The notes: generated by a model from the letters alone, not told the origin. Numbered from the stretch's first letter, positions 1 through 10,324 are shown. The stretch: DNA of 64,000 nt from Micrasema longulum (GCA_022494885.1 JAGVSM010004511.1:151543-215542); one strand, 5' to 3'. Program-made: numbers and translations.

Positions 1-115
1 TGTCTAAATTTTTGTAGACATGGACTGGATTCAACTCCCTGGGGAGCTGCTAATATTGCCTAGACTTCTATATTACCTAATGTTGTAAAATGTTATTCAT
101 CTCTGGTGTAATAAA
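1..115. repeat. Family P repeat, inverted junction (partial)
   Basis: Begins in sense with the family P block containing GGATTCAACTCCCTGGGG, then flips at about position 58 into the antisense block (GCCTAGACTTCTATATTACC, then a degenerate form of the TTCATCTCTGTTGTAATA block). The same sense-antisense junction type recurs elsewhere in the window. The left end is cut by the window edge. No coding capacity is visible. Confidence 0.7.
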
Positions 116-128
116 TGTGTAATAAAAT

Positions 129-320
129 TGGGTTGTGGTCCTGTGGCTAGTGTCTCGGACTCACGGACCAAAGGTCTGTGGTTCGAATCCCACTCTACCC
201 CAACTTGATTCCCATTTTCTAATAGTGAGTTATTTACAACTCGTTGAAAATGGCCCTCAAAATTAACTATTTGGGTAAATCATAAGAACGCAAATATTTC
301 TTTTATAAAAAAAAATAAAA
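129..320 (+). mobile_element. SINE-C copy (tRNA-like head)
   Basis: The head carries a box-B-like GGTTCGAATCC preceded by a box-A-like TGGCTAGTGTC. The body reads through ATGGCCCTC and ATTTGGGTAAAT to an A-rich tail. Closely similar copies lie at 4642-4832 and 32566-32753, with weaker ones at 55331-55480 and 38899-38960. Being multicopy, with an unrelated body after the tRNA-like part, it is a SINE and not a tRNA gene. It sits inside a family P copy (1-115 and 330-400). Confidence 0.75.
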
Positions 321-329
321 TATTTTAAT

Positions 330-400
330 ATTAACAGCTTCCCAGGGAGTTGAATCCAGATATCGTCTACAAAAATTTGGACAAACTCAAAATATTGTTG
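330..400 (-). repeat. Family P repeat, antisense piece
   Basis: Antisense match to the family P block around CTCCCTGGGGAGCTG and GTAGACAAAG, ending in CAAACTCAAAATATTG. With 1-115 it forms one P copy split by SINE-C. Confidence 0.7.
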
Positions 401-2120
401 ACACATTATAGGTATCAAAATAAAAGCAATGTAAAAATTGACAAATGTTAGGTAGGTACTTAAAAGTTGCAAATAAAATAAAAATAAAATAGAAATACAT
501 AATTGCATATATTATACAATAATAAAAATAAAGTAAATAAAAAATTAAAAAATGTAATGAATAAAAAAAAATACAGTTAAATAAAAATAACGTTAAAGGT
601 ACAAAATATTATTATGAGCTTTCATATATAATAACTGACATCGATGATGAATAAACAAATAAAAAAATGACTTGTCACAAGCCCTGCAAATCTTCACATC
701 AGTTGTAATATCTTAAAATTTATTCAAATTTTTTAATTTTTTATTTTCTCTTTAAATAGTGCAAACAAAATAAATGAATGTCCTTGATTTAAAGATAATT
801 TTAAATAGATATTATTGGTATTTCGAAATATTTGTCGTGGTAAAAACCTAAACTTTCATACATCCTTCTCAATATTTTTTTATATATCTGTGTATCTGTA
901 ACATTGAAAACTGCTCGGGGAATAGAATGCAGTACTTGTCTACAAACATTGGGACATTTTCAAAATATTGTGAAATAAATATTTTATTTCCAGGCGAGAA
1001 ACAAAGTTTCGCGAAGTAATGACGAAACACTTAGGGGAAGGTAGGATAGAACGGGGTGCAGGGTAAAATGGGGTGTGTGATTTGCAAAACAATAAGAAGC
1101 AAGTGTGAATGGCTTCACCAGTGATCTATCACGTATTTTTGATAACGAACTTTGCCACCCCTCTCTTTTAAAATTTTAATCTTTCTAAGATAGATGATTA
1201 TATAAAGACGGGGGACGAATCTCAGAACAGGTTTTTAATGAAAACAGTATAAAATATTTTGATTAATGGATACTTGTTTTTTTTAGATATTTGTGTTTAT
1301 TTATTTATTTTATTAGGTAAACAAACAGTATGTGCACAAATTTTGCAATTTTTTTTGTATATTATGGTAAGACACTCATGCACACAACAAAAAAATTGTT
1401 TACACTTAATACACTAATTTATATTATGTTTAATATAATAAATGCAAAAGAAACGTAATTAAAAAACATGTATTTAATCATAAAGTTTAATATCAAAATT
1501 TCTATAATTTTTTACCTTAATTTACATACATTGTCACAAAAAATATCAGCCTCAGTAAATATATTGTTATATTGGTCGCATATACTAGGTAATGTTGATT
1601 ATTTAAAATAGTTTGTTGACGCGATTTCTATGTAAAACAGAAGATTTTGTCTTGTCGGTCTATATGGCACACGGAATGGAATGATATGAGTGATTAAGTG
1701 GTTAGTACAATTCTAATTTAGACATAGGTAGTGGTACAAAAAAAACAATGTACCTTTTAGGCGTTTACATAGGTTGTGTCCTTTTATTTATATTTATAAA
1801 TTTAAAAATGTGCATAAAAAGTTTAACAAAATGGTAAAAGTAAACATCATTCGATATCAAATTTTCTTCTCCGAAATATATTGGGTTTTTTTATAACTCG
1901 AATCGTAAAATTTTAATTGATAACATGCCCTCAAAATAGAATGTCAAGTAGACGAAAGTGCGCATTTTCGATCACTCTTTCTGTTCGCGTTCATTTGAGG
2001 AAATAAAGCTGCTCGCGATAATTGTGCAGTGTATAGTCAAGTTGCAATAAATTGTTGAATAATTTGTTGTAAAATAATAAAGGAGAATACATTATTGAAT
2101 AATTTATTGTATTTTTTTTG
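401..2120. other. No gene recognised; AT-rich filler
   Basis: The stretch is very AT-rich with many stops in all frames. The only recognisable piece is a degenerate antisense family P fragment near 895-990 (CTGCTCGGGGAATAGAATGC, then TTGTCTACAAACATTGGGAC). No open frame with protein-like composition was seen. Confidence 0.4.
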
Positions 2121-2124
2121 TGGC

Positions 2125-2265
2125 GTACTCAATATTTCAAGGCGTTGCCTAATTTGTGAAATAATTCAACCAGATTGAAAGAATTGAAGTAATACGAATG
2201 TTTAAACATAGGCAAAATGATAAATGTTATTTACTGTGTAACATCCACCATTTTACCACCTGCCG
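2125..2265. repeat. Family P fragment (degenerate)
   Basis: Antisense match to the AGGCAACGCC region of family P (here AAGGCGTTGCCTAATTTGTG), followed by the antisense TTTAAACATAGGCAAAATG block and then a sense TGTGTAACATCCACCATTTT block. The order again implies an inverted junction. Confidence 0.55.
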
Positions 2266-2360
2266 ATGGAAGAAGTTGGCAGAAGGAGTTCACCCGTTTA
2301 AATAAAGCTTTTTGCTCCTTAATTTCCCAAAAATTAGCAGTTAGAAAAATGAAGAAATAT

Positions 2361-2396
2361 TAAGAAAAACAGAATATATAAGAAAAACAGAATATA
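2361..2396. repeat. Tandem duplication of 18 bp
   Basis: The 18-base unit TAAGAAAAACAGAATATA occurs twice in a row without mismatch. Confidence 0.85.
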
Positions 2397-2984
2397 TAAT
2401 ACTCGTTGAAAAATTTGAATCTTGTTTATGTGCACTAGGGCAAACTCAAAATATGGTTAGCATATTTATATATTTCAATTTTTTTAAATGTAAATTGCAA
2501 AATACAACTTAAACACTGCAACTGGAGTGCATATGTTCGTAAAAAAAATGCTGTTGTTGATGTTTACATAAATAGGTACTTGAGACATATTTATCATACT
2601 ATTTTTATTATTTGATGTAATATCCATTTAGATGATTTTCCTTCTGAATTCACATTTTTTAATATTGTCAATACACCGCAATTTATTTGTAAGTGTTCTA
2701 GAACAAAAGTATTTTTATTCCGAAAAATAATGTCAGCAGTAAAATAAAATCTCCCTTTTGTGTTTCCAATATTTTCTCTCACCCCTTTCTACCCGCCGCC
2801 CCCCTACCACCCACAAGCTATATAGAACAGTAAATATATACAATCATTATGTACCTTCATTACTTTATATTTCTATCTATGCTTCCTTCTGTTTTTTATC
2901 TCTTTCCAGTATTTTTATCTCCCTCTCAGAAAGATATTCAGTGACGTCACGTTAAAAAAATATAAGGCGGTTTTTTTTAAATTT

Positions 2985-3117
2985 ATTTAAACAGAGATGG
3001 AAAAAATTTTTGAGAAGAGAATATGGAAGTCGAGGCATTTACAGGGATTATGATCTGTCATTGGCTGGTTTAAGTGACCATTTTACACACTGTGTAACAT
3101 TCACCATTTTGCCCACA
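2985..3117 (+). repeat. Family P repeat, sense
   Basis: Runs from ACAGAGATGGAAAAAATTTT through AATATGGAAGTCGAGGCATT and GTCATTGGCTGGTTTAAGTG to ACATTCACCATTTTGCCC. It stops abruptly where family Q begins, in the middle of the P unit. Confidence 0.75.
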
Positions 3118-3250
3118 TTTCAGTTTCAGTGCTGCAGATCAGCGTTTATTTTATAATTGAAAAATACATAAAAGAATTTGTTACCCACTAAGTCTAAAGA
3201 CTTTTCGGTGGGAAACATTTTTTTTATTTTTTATGACAGGTTTAAATTAC
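3118..3250 (+). repeat. Repeat family Q, copy 1
   Basis: Shares TTTCAGTTTCAGTGCTGC, TTTGTTACCCA and AAAGACTTTTCGGTG, in the same order and spacing, with 42518-42650. No ORF and no tRNA-like box. It is fused directly to a family P piece. Function and class are unknown to me. Confidence 0.6.
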
Positions 3251-3339
3251 ATTTATTTTATTTGTATTTTACAGATTTATTTATAAACAGGCACTATAAA
3301 GTATCAAGAATATATTTCTTCAGTTCTTTTTTTTTCATT

Positions 3340-3485
3340 TGAACATCTATATTCCTTCAATCCTTTCATCTGTTGATGTTTGTGAAGTTAAAGAGCTGAA
3401 ACCTTTATTTATGCGGGTTAGATTCAACTCCCTAGGAAGGAAATCCAGCCAGTCTGTAAGCATTTGGACGTTCTCAAACATTGTG
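3340..3485 (+). repeat. Family P repeat, sense piece with rearranged end
   Basis: Carries the P segment CTTTCATCTGTTGATG, AAGTTAAAGAGCTGAAACC and CTTTATTTATGCGGG. It then jumps to ATTCAACTCCCTAGG and to the TGTAAGCATTTGGACG region, an order unlike the fuller P copy at 18.9 kb. Confidence 0.6.
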
Positions 3486-3522
3486 TTTTTTATTTATTTA
3501 TTGTTTTATAAATATACTATAT

Positions 3523-3676
3523 TTCTTCTTCTTCTTCTTCTTCTTCTTCTTCTTCTTCTTCTTCTTCTTCTTCTTCTTCTTCTTCTTCTTCTTTTTCTTC
3601 TTCTTCTTCTTCTTCTTCTTCTTCTTCTTCTTCTTCTTCTTCTTCTTCTTCTTTTTCTTCTTCTCCTTCTTCTTGT
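3523..3676 (-). repeat. (CTT)n microsatellite, about 150 bp; likely LINE tail
   Basis: Almost uninterrupted CTT repeats, with a few TTTTTC breaks and one CTC. On the minus strand it reads (GAA)n and directly follows the 3' end of the antisense RTE-like LINE at 3677-4030. It is therefore best read as the expanded tail of that retroposon. The apparent poly-Phe and poly-Leu open frames across it are artefacts of the repeat. Confidence 0.9.
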
Positions 3677-4030
3677 GATGCCTTGTCAGGTCCCCCCGAC
3701 GTTGGCGATCTCTACAGCGAAAGCATCTCGGTCCTGCGCTACTCTTGTATTCCGCAGCCAGGACAACTGCTCATTGGATGCAATCGCCATAGAGATTTCT
3801 GGGAAATGATGACCAGAGTGGAATCCCGTTGCCTTCTCTGGTGGATTTTTCTATCGGGGTTACCTTCGCTTAGCTGGATGGTTCTGGTTTGGAGGAGCCA
3901 GAAACTCACCTTTCATCCCCCCGTTACCTGCTGTGATTACACCGTTATGAGTGTGATCCCATTGCCATTCGTGACGTGGACGCTAACGAGTTGGACTAGT
4001 CAGTAGTGTTGCCGGTGGAATGCAACTGGG
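3677..4030 (-). mobile_element. RTE-like LINE 3' end (LINE-R), antisense
   Basis: On the minus strand one frame reads AQDRDAFAVEIANVGG, then a stop and (GAA)n. This is the typical last peptide of RTE-type endonuclease-reverse transcriptases. A related copy is at 9005-9190 (minus), where the same peptide reads AQDRETFARVIANVG. Upstream on the minus strand (3800-4030) the sequence is GC-richer and without a clear frame, so it may be another fused repeat. Dead fragment. Confidence 0.65.
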
Positions 4031-4217
4031 CGTTCGCCGCATTTTATAGACTGACTTACTGCTAATCTACTGACAGTTCAAACCCCAATTATATTGAATA
4101 CACTTTTGATATGCCATTCTAGTATTTTTTTAAAATTAATTGGCATTTGATTTAGTAGTGCCTTTTTAAAACATAAAAAGGAACACTTCAAATGTTATAC
4201 CAAAAAAATTCAATAAT

Positions 4218-4640
4218 GTTAAGTACTATTGCGCTCTAATTTTCTTGCCTCCTCTTTCACAGTAGTAGCTGCTCGATAGTGGAATAATTTACCCACTAAT
4301 GTTAGAGACGCCCCTTCTTTATTTACATTTAAGTCAAGATTGAAATGTCACTATCTAATTATTTAAATAGTTCCTTTATCATTCTTCTTTCCTTCCCATC
4401 CCCTCTCCTCTTGAAGAGACACTATGAAAGTGTAGTGTTATTATTTTGTTTAATATATATATTTATTTTTGTTAATCTTTGCTTTTAATTTTTGTATAAA
4501 ATTGTAAGTTTCAATATGTCCATGTATTTATAATTTTCTCAAACTGAACGGTTTGGGTAGGTAGGAAGAAATTTCTTTAAGACAATATTCCCGCCCTTAT
4601 ATGTATATTTATTGTATATAAAATGTCAAATAAATAAATA
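4218..4640 (+). mobile_element. LINE-M 3' end (CR1/jockey-like)
   Basis: A short open stretch reads WNNLPTNVRDAPSLFTFKSR, the usual C-terminal peptide of CR1/jockey-type reverse transcriptase ORFs. A 3' UTR follows, with CTCAAACTGAACGGTTTGGG and an AATAAATAAATAAA tail. Other copies: 24875-25212, 27175-27610 and 45740-46205 (all minus), and 47865-47948 (plus). Strongly 5' truncated. SINE-C begins right after the tail. Confidence 0.75.
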
Positions 4641-4641
4641 A

Positions 4642-4832
4642 AATTGTGGTCCTGTGGCTAGTGTCTTGGACTCACGGATCAATGGTCCGTGGTTCGAATC
4701 CCACTCTACCCCAACTTGATTTCCATTTTCTAATAGCGAGTTATTTACAACTCGTTAAAAATGGTTCTTCAAATTTAAATATTTGGGTAATTCATAAGAA
4801 CGCTAATATTTTCTTTTTCATAAAAAAAATAT
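4642..4832 (+). mobile_element. SINE-C copy
   Basis: Box-B-like GGTTCGAATCCCACTC preceded by GTGGCTAGTGTCTTGGACTC. The body carries ATTTGGGTAATTCATAAG, then an A-rich tail. Nearly colinear with 129-320. It is inserted directly at the AATAAATAAA tail of LINE-M, so LINE tails may be preferred landing sites. Confidence 0.8.
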
Positions 4833-4919
4833 ATTTGTCAACGGTAGAAAAACATAAATTGCTAAGCTACATGAAGCTAACTGTTCCAAAGAGCCAATTG
4901 AAGATTTTGTTTTAATAAA

Positions 4920-6005
4920 TAAACAAAAACCCATATTCAATTATTACAATATATTGGTGATATTTTTACGTAATTTAAATTTTTAAAAATAAGTTTCTAA
5001 AAAAATAAAAATATATATGGACTCTTCTGTGAAGTTAACTTCATTTTGTTTAGTAATTTTTGCCTTTCCACCGTCGATAATATGTATATGACTTGAGCTT
5101 TTTTATGAGCTTTAAGGACCATTTACATGTGGACAATACAGTAGATATGACAATAATATGGCCTTGTCCCAGCTCCGTGAACAGCCTCGACCGCGCATGA
5201 CAAAACGCTAGAATAATTCAAACAATCAGCCGCAGTTCACAAAAATGAATATACATCAATGAGATATACGAAAATTTGGAAGATCGATCCCGAAAAACTT
5301 GTGCGATGAATCGACTGATCTATAAATTCTGGACATATAATATACTGTATTTAATAATTGATCTTCGCGCGCCCCTGCAAGCGTCACCCTTCATCTGTCC
5401 ACCCAATAATCTCCAGTTTCCCCCCCCCCCTTCCCATAACGCGGGAAGGGGTCGACGGGGTTGAACCATGGCCATACCACCATGAGAATATTTCTTAGGG
5501 GAAGAATTTTTCTTATTCGACTGAGAAATTAATTCTTGAATAAACGCACCGATGTTATTATTATTTATTTATGATTAACCAAGTATTTTTATAAAAAAAA
5601 TAATAAAACAACTTTGTTTTTAACCACTAATTCTTTTATTTTTTCCGCCGATCGGATTCAAAGCTAAACAAGCTTTTTTCTCAAGGTTTATTTAACTTGT
5701 TAATTATTTTCTATTTTGTATTGTGTTTTTCAATTCCATTTTCAAATTCAATTTATTCTTAATTTAAAAAAAAATCTTATTAATTAGAATACACAATTTT
5801 TAACTTGAAAGTGGAGTTAAGAATGGAGAGAGGGATATGTAATATGTAGGTTACAGGGGCGCGAATCGTCCATATAAGCGATTATGCGCAGCTATCATTA
5901 TATTTCCATAATAATGTTTGATACTAACTTTATTTACAGAAAAACAAACGAATAAATGAACGTAGTTATGCAGAAAACAGCCAGTCCACAATTAAAAAAA
6001 AAAAA
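4920..6005. other. Non-coding stretch with a GC-rich hairpin
   Basis: No gene recognised. At 5340-5460 the composition turns GC-rich, with a C-run and a perfect 9-bp stem (CCCCTTCCC at 5427-5435, GGGAAGGGG at 5443-5451). At 5605-5680 the sequence resembles one arm of the 19515-19671 hairpin (CGATCGGATTCAAAGC against CGACCGGTTTCAAAGC). Confidence 0.4.
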
Positions 6006-6007
6006 AA

Positions 6008-6195
6008 TTGATGTTATCGGGTGCCTTAAGGTCAAATTTATGTTCTGTTAAAAACAGTCAGGCCGCTTTTATACAAACAATTGTTTTAATCACTTTTTGA
6101 AAATGGTGTCCATCACAAAAACAGCATATCTCAATTTGCATAAAATACCCACAGAACTAAAAAAATCTTAACGAATTTCAAAAATTAATAAAACC
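6008..6195 (+). repeat. Repeat family W, left part (split copy)
   Basis: Shares GATGTTATCGGGTGC, AGGCCGCTTTTATAC (AGACCGCTTTCATAC in the other copy) and GAAAATGGTGTC with 40931-41309. The second part of the same unit resumes at 6888, and the gap holds a family P insertion. Class unknown. Confidence 0.75.
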
Positions 6196-6222
6196 GGTAA
6201 AAAAAAAACGAATATATTCATT

Positions 6223-6874
6223 ACAATATTTGAGTTTGTCCAACAAATTACAACAGGAACGGAAAATATCTTAAATAAGAGAATATGGAAGTCTAGGTAT
6301 TTACAGGTCTTATGACCCGCCATTGGCTGGTTTAAGTGGCCACTTTACACACTGTGTAACATCCACCATTTTGTCTATGTTTTAACATCCATATTTCTTC
6401 AATTCTTTTTTTTTTTTTTTTTGCACCACAACAGGCCAGAAGGCCTAATTACAGTGGTGAATTACATCACAGAGCACCCAGGCTTGAGAAAAATCACATT
6501 TTTAATGTGTGCATGAGTCAAGCGTCTTGACCACTACACCACGGGGGCCGCCCGTGTTTTTTTTTAAATTTAAGTGTAGTTAAAGAGCTGAAACCTTTAT
6601 TGTTGTAAAGAGATTCATCTTACTGAATTATTTCACATACTAGGCAACGCCTGAAAATAAAAATTTAACTTCTCCTTGGACCAGTTGGTTTCATTACAAT
6701 ATTTGAGTTTGTCCAAATGTTCGTAGACAAAAGACTGAATTTCACTCCCTCGGGAGTCATTAAGATTAACAAATTACGACAGGGAACAATAACGGTTTCA
6801 GCTCTTTGACTTCACTAAAATCAACAAATGTAAGAATTGAAGAAATGTGGATGTTCAAACATAGGCAAAACGGT
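6223..6874. repeat. Family P insertion with inverted end
   Basis: Starts ACAATATTTGAGTTTGTCC. It runs in sense through GGAAGTCTAGGTATTTAC, GCCATTGGCTGGTTTAAG, AGAGCTGAAACCTTTATTG, ACTAGGCAACGCCTGAAAA and a second TTTGAGTTTGTCCAAATG. Near 6800 it flips to antisense (GGTTTCAGCTCTTTGAC, then GTTCAAACATAGGCAAAACG). It interrupts family W and is flanked by 13-base direct repeats GAATATATTCATT at 6210-6222 and 6875-6887. A SINE-A copy is nested inside it. Confidence 0.75.
6406..6552 (-). mobile_element. SINE-A copy, antisense, nested in family P
   Basis: Antisense order: T-run, CAGGCCAGAAGGCCTAATTA, CAGAGCACCCAGGCTTGAG, then GTCTTGACCACTACACCACG (complement of the tRNA-like box A). The B-box part seen in other SINE-A copies is deleted here. 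Related copies: 36437-36629 (minus) and 60018-60187 (plus). Confidence 0.8.
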
Positions 6875-6887
6875 GAATATATTCATT

Positions 6888-7025
6888 GTTTATCATTTGT
6901 CAAAGTCAAAAACATTCTAACTGTTTTGAAGATTTGTTTATTCACTCTTTTCATAAAGGTGCTATTATCTCAGTTTCACTTTTCTATGGCTGGCTGCTTT
7001 CTGCATAACTACGTTCAATTATTCT
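6888..7025 (+). repeat. Repeat family W, right part
   Basis: Shares GTCAAAGTCAAAAACATTC, GCTATTATCTCAGTTTCAC and TTTCTATGGCTGGCTGC with 41170-41309, where the unit is uninterrupted. Confidence 0.75.
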
Positions 7026-7277
7026 TTCTTGTAAATTATTGCGCAGAGCTAAGAAACAAGATTTCTTTACGCAAATAAGTGTGCTATATTTTTGCCATTG
7101 CAAACCCAGCTACGGTTATTTCCTTCAAAAGCAAACTTGCAGATTACACATACTAGTTGAAGATTCTTGAATTGGAAAACAGACATTCTTCTTATTAGAT
7201 TACGATGTACGAGTGCCTTTTACTTTATTTTAAATATAGGAACTACACATATTTTAAGTCAACGAATTTTCAAAGTA

Positions 7278-7578
7278 CAGTAGAACTGCGTTTATCCGAA
7301 CTTTAGTCACTCGGATTACCAAATATCCGGATTATTATCGGGAAATATAAAATAGGCGCGATGTAACAATAACAAATAAAAAAGGTAAACGAGTTTCTTT
7401 GTCAAAGAAATTAACTTAGCGGAACATTTTTAAGTATGTGTTTATCAAGATTCCAATTTGCTGTATAGAGTAAATGTTTTGGTTTTTTTTTCTAATCATT
7501 GTAATTTTCTAAGCGTTGTTATGAATTTAATTTACTTACATATTTAATGTTTAAATCCGGATGATTGAAGCTTTACTG
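7278..7578. mobile_element. Tigger/pogo-like MITE with TA target duplication
   Basis: Begins CAGTAGAACTGCGTTTATCC and ends with the inverted equivalent (GAAGCTTTACTG), both flanked by TA (7276-7277 and 7579-7580). Inside are two TCGGAT/ATCCGGAT stretches facing each other. CAGTA-type ends, TA duplication, about 300 bp length and lack of an ORF fit a non-autonomous pogo/Tigger (Tc1-mariner superfamily) element. Confidence 0.75.
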
Positions 7579-7599
7579 TAATCATGGACAAAGTAAAAC

Positions 7600-8985
7600 T
7601 TTAGATCCTAGTCGGAATTGAAATTGAGAAATATTTTACACAGCCAAGCCAATCTAATCAATTTCATTCTAATAGTTTCAGATTAACTGTTACATGTTTT
7701 TAAAAGCTTTATTTGAATAATCAAATTTACGCATCTCCTTTCCTTTCATACTTTAATTTGTTTATTATACCTTGATGGTTTTATGTATTTTTCATCGTTA
7801 TTAATATTTATTTTTTTAATTGATTATTTTTATTTTTTTAATTATTTTTATTATTCACCGCTATTATGCGTACCTATTATTCATTATTTTAATTGTTAGT
7901 TTATAAACTATATCGCAATAAATTATCATTTTAATTATTTTTTTGCATTACTTTCTAGTGATTTCAATGATTCTATTAATTTGTCAATTTGATTATGTAT
8001 GTTAAATTTATATTTTAAAACTTGCTTCCAATTACTTTTGATGTTATTTTTTTAAAATTTATTTATTTATAAACCCTTACAGAATACATTCATTTAACCA
8101 AATATTTTTTCTTGTTTAAATTTACATTCTAGTGTTATTAATAATATTGTTAGTATCTTTTGTAAAGGTTGTCTGAGTCTTTTGTTTAGTTTTGTCTGGT
8201 AGTGTATCGCTTGTTAAGTATTATGGCTTAACATCGGCACAGCTTAAAACGCCATAATAAGTTCATGAATCTGTAAACAAGTAAAATTCTGAAAGAATAA
8301 ATAAATAAATCATTTCTGTGATTAAATCATTTCAGGTTTAAATTTAGCAATTATTAACAAGTATGTAAATATAGGCAACAGAATACTTTTTTTTTAGTTC
8401 TCCTATATTACCGTTTAAGTTCTATCATATTTCTCATTTTTGAAAAAATCAATACTTTGCTAATTGGATATATCTTGAAGCAAGGAAAGGGAGGAATATT
8501 TATTTTGTAGCCAATCTAAATTTTATTTTCTAACCCTTTCTTTTTCACCCCCTTCTGATGTCAAAAGATTTTTATACCCCCCTAATCAGCAAAAATAAAT
8601 AGCGAGGGAGCAAGCAGTTGGAATTAAGAAAATTGCAGGGGGTAGCGTTCTAGAAAAATTAAGTTATTTTGAAATTTACATAGATCGCTTTTAAAGAATT
8701 AAGAAAGACAAACGTAATTATTTTTTTAGTTTTGGCAACTTTTAGCTAAATTTTATAAAAGTAATCGAAACGAAAGAACGCATTTTATTTCAAATCAAAG
8801 TTATGTAGCAGTGCAACTAGAAATGCTAGTAAAGAAACTTAATCTACTAAAGAAGAACTTGGAAAAACAAAATACGAAAAACAGTTTGTATTATTTATTC
8901 ATACGAAGATGCATTTAACAAAAAAAGTTATAATCTTCAAATAAATTCCTAACTCCATTCGGCTAAGAGCTTTGTGTTGACTTGG
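7600..8985. other. AT-rich stretch with two LINE tails
   Basis: 8050-8100 (minus) carries the LINE-K end (TTATAAACCCTTACAG). 8215-8312 (plus) carries a LINE-J-type end (TTCATGAATCTGTAAACAAG, then AATAAATAAATAAAT). The rest is AT-rich, stop-dense and without recognisable genes. The segment 8500-8650 has a few C-rich runs but no frame. Confidence 0.45.
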
Positions 8986-9004
8986 GATACAACATGATGA
9001 AACA

Positions 9005-9190
9005 TGGAAGCATGCATATGATTCTTCTTTTAGCGACCTGTCAGGTATCCCCAACGTTGGCAATCACTCTGGCAAAAGTCTCTCAGTCCTGTGCTGCCCG
9101 AAAAATCTGCTCCACAGGCCTAAAATCAGTCCAGTCTCGTATACTCTGCAGCCAGGACCTCCGGCTTCTTCCAGCCTCAAAATTAAATGA
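9005..9190 (-). mobile_element. RTE-like LINE 3' end (LINE-R copy 2), antisense
   Basis: The minus strand reads AQDRETFARVIANVG followed by a stop and a short AAAAGAAGAAT tail, parallel to 3677-4030 but without the expanded (GAA)n. The upstream minus-strand part encodes a degenerate LINE C-terminus. Long apparent plus-strand frames here are shadows. Confidence 0.65.
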
Positions 9191-9534
9191 AGCAAGTGGT
9201 ACTTTTCTCCACGCACTATATGCCCCAGATACGAAATTTTACGATTTTTTATGGTGGTTAAGAGTTCTCTGTTTGTTCTAGCTCAACTTAAGACTTCTGA
9301 GTTTGTTATTAGGTTTCTCCAAGAAATCTTAAGCATTTTGCAATGCCACCACATCTTAAAAGCTTCCAACCTGTTCATAGTGTTCATCTTCATATTCCAA
9401 GTCTCACAGCAATACAACAATACAGACCATACAAAATACTTCTTTCAGGTGATTAAAGAACACCAAAAATAAAAATTATTACTTTAGCATCAATTTTTAT
9501 AAACATTTATAAAATGATTTTTTTTTATTCAAAT

Positions 9535-9725
9535 TTATTTAGAGGGACTCTTTAGTCCACTCCCCAGAAGGTTTACTAAGAATGATAGATAATCCAATAG
9601 ATATAAAAAACATTAAAAAAAAGAAACTATCAATGTCTAGGTATTCATTAAGCTTATGGGCTATCCATGGTTGGTTTAAATAATACTGTACATTCACCCT
9701 TCTGCATATTTTGACATCCATATTT
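9535..9725 (+). repeat. Family P repeat, degenerate sense copy
   Basis: Recognisable pieces in order: CCACTCCCCAGAAGG, ATGTCTAGGTATTCATTAAG, GCTTATGGGC, GGTTGGTTTAAA, CATTCACCCTTCTGC and TTTTGACATCCATATT. More diverged than other P copies, so probably older. Confidence 0.6.
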
Positions 9726-9844
9726 TTTAATTTACTTTATCAAAATATTTTGATTTATTCTGTTCTCAAAGAAGTTCTTTATTTGTTTTAAGATATATTT
9801 AAATCTGTGCATTTAATTCTAATATCAACAGTAAAAAAAGTCTA

Positions 9845-10200
9845 AACAAGAATCGTTAAAATTTATTCATAAATTAGCCACTGATGTAATTGTAGACGAA
9901 GAAAAAAAACTTTAAAAAAACTGTAGTAAACATGAACACAATACGAGAATATCAGAAAAATATCATATACAACCTTTTAAAACGAGAAAAGGACAAGCGA
10001 GACTAATAAACCATGGACTGAAATTATACAATAAACTACCAGACAAAACTGAACAAAAGACTTAGACAACCTTTACAAAAGATGTTAAAAATATTATGAT
10101 TAACAGTAGAATGTGAATTTTAAAAGTATTTTTTTTTATTAAATATATGTAACCCGTAAGGGTTTATCAATGAAAAATTAAAATTTTAAAAAAATATTTG
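9845..10200 (+). mobile_element. LINE-K 3' end, copy 2
   Basis: Parallel to 47195-47540: AAATTTATTCATAAATTAGC, AATGTAATTGTAGACGAAG (variant), TACAATAAACTACCAGACAA, and the 3' end CCGTAAGGGTTTA plus an A-rich tail. Stops and an indel break the frame. 5'-truncated dead copy. Confidence 0.8.
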
Positions 10201-10324
10201 AAAAATGACAGAACCTACTAAGACAGCATGTTAAGTGGTCACTAAGTGGTCCACAAGAGAGGAGACTACACTTACGGAAAAATGGAGTCAATGGTAAAAA
10301 TCTCAAGTCTACAAAAACGTAGAA

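Noticed and set aside
130..200. tRNA gene on the plus strand
   Set aside because: Has box-A and box-B-like text, but the cloverleaf is poor and the same head with the same non-tRNA body recurs at 4642, 32566 and 55331, so it is a SINE.
3339..3809. 156-codon open frame with a long poly-Leu or poly-Phe run
   Set aside because: Created by the (CTT)n array and flanking repeats; it is antisense to a LINE end.
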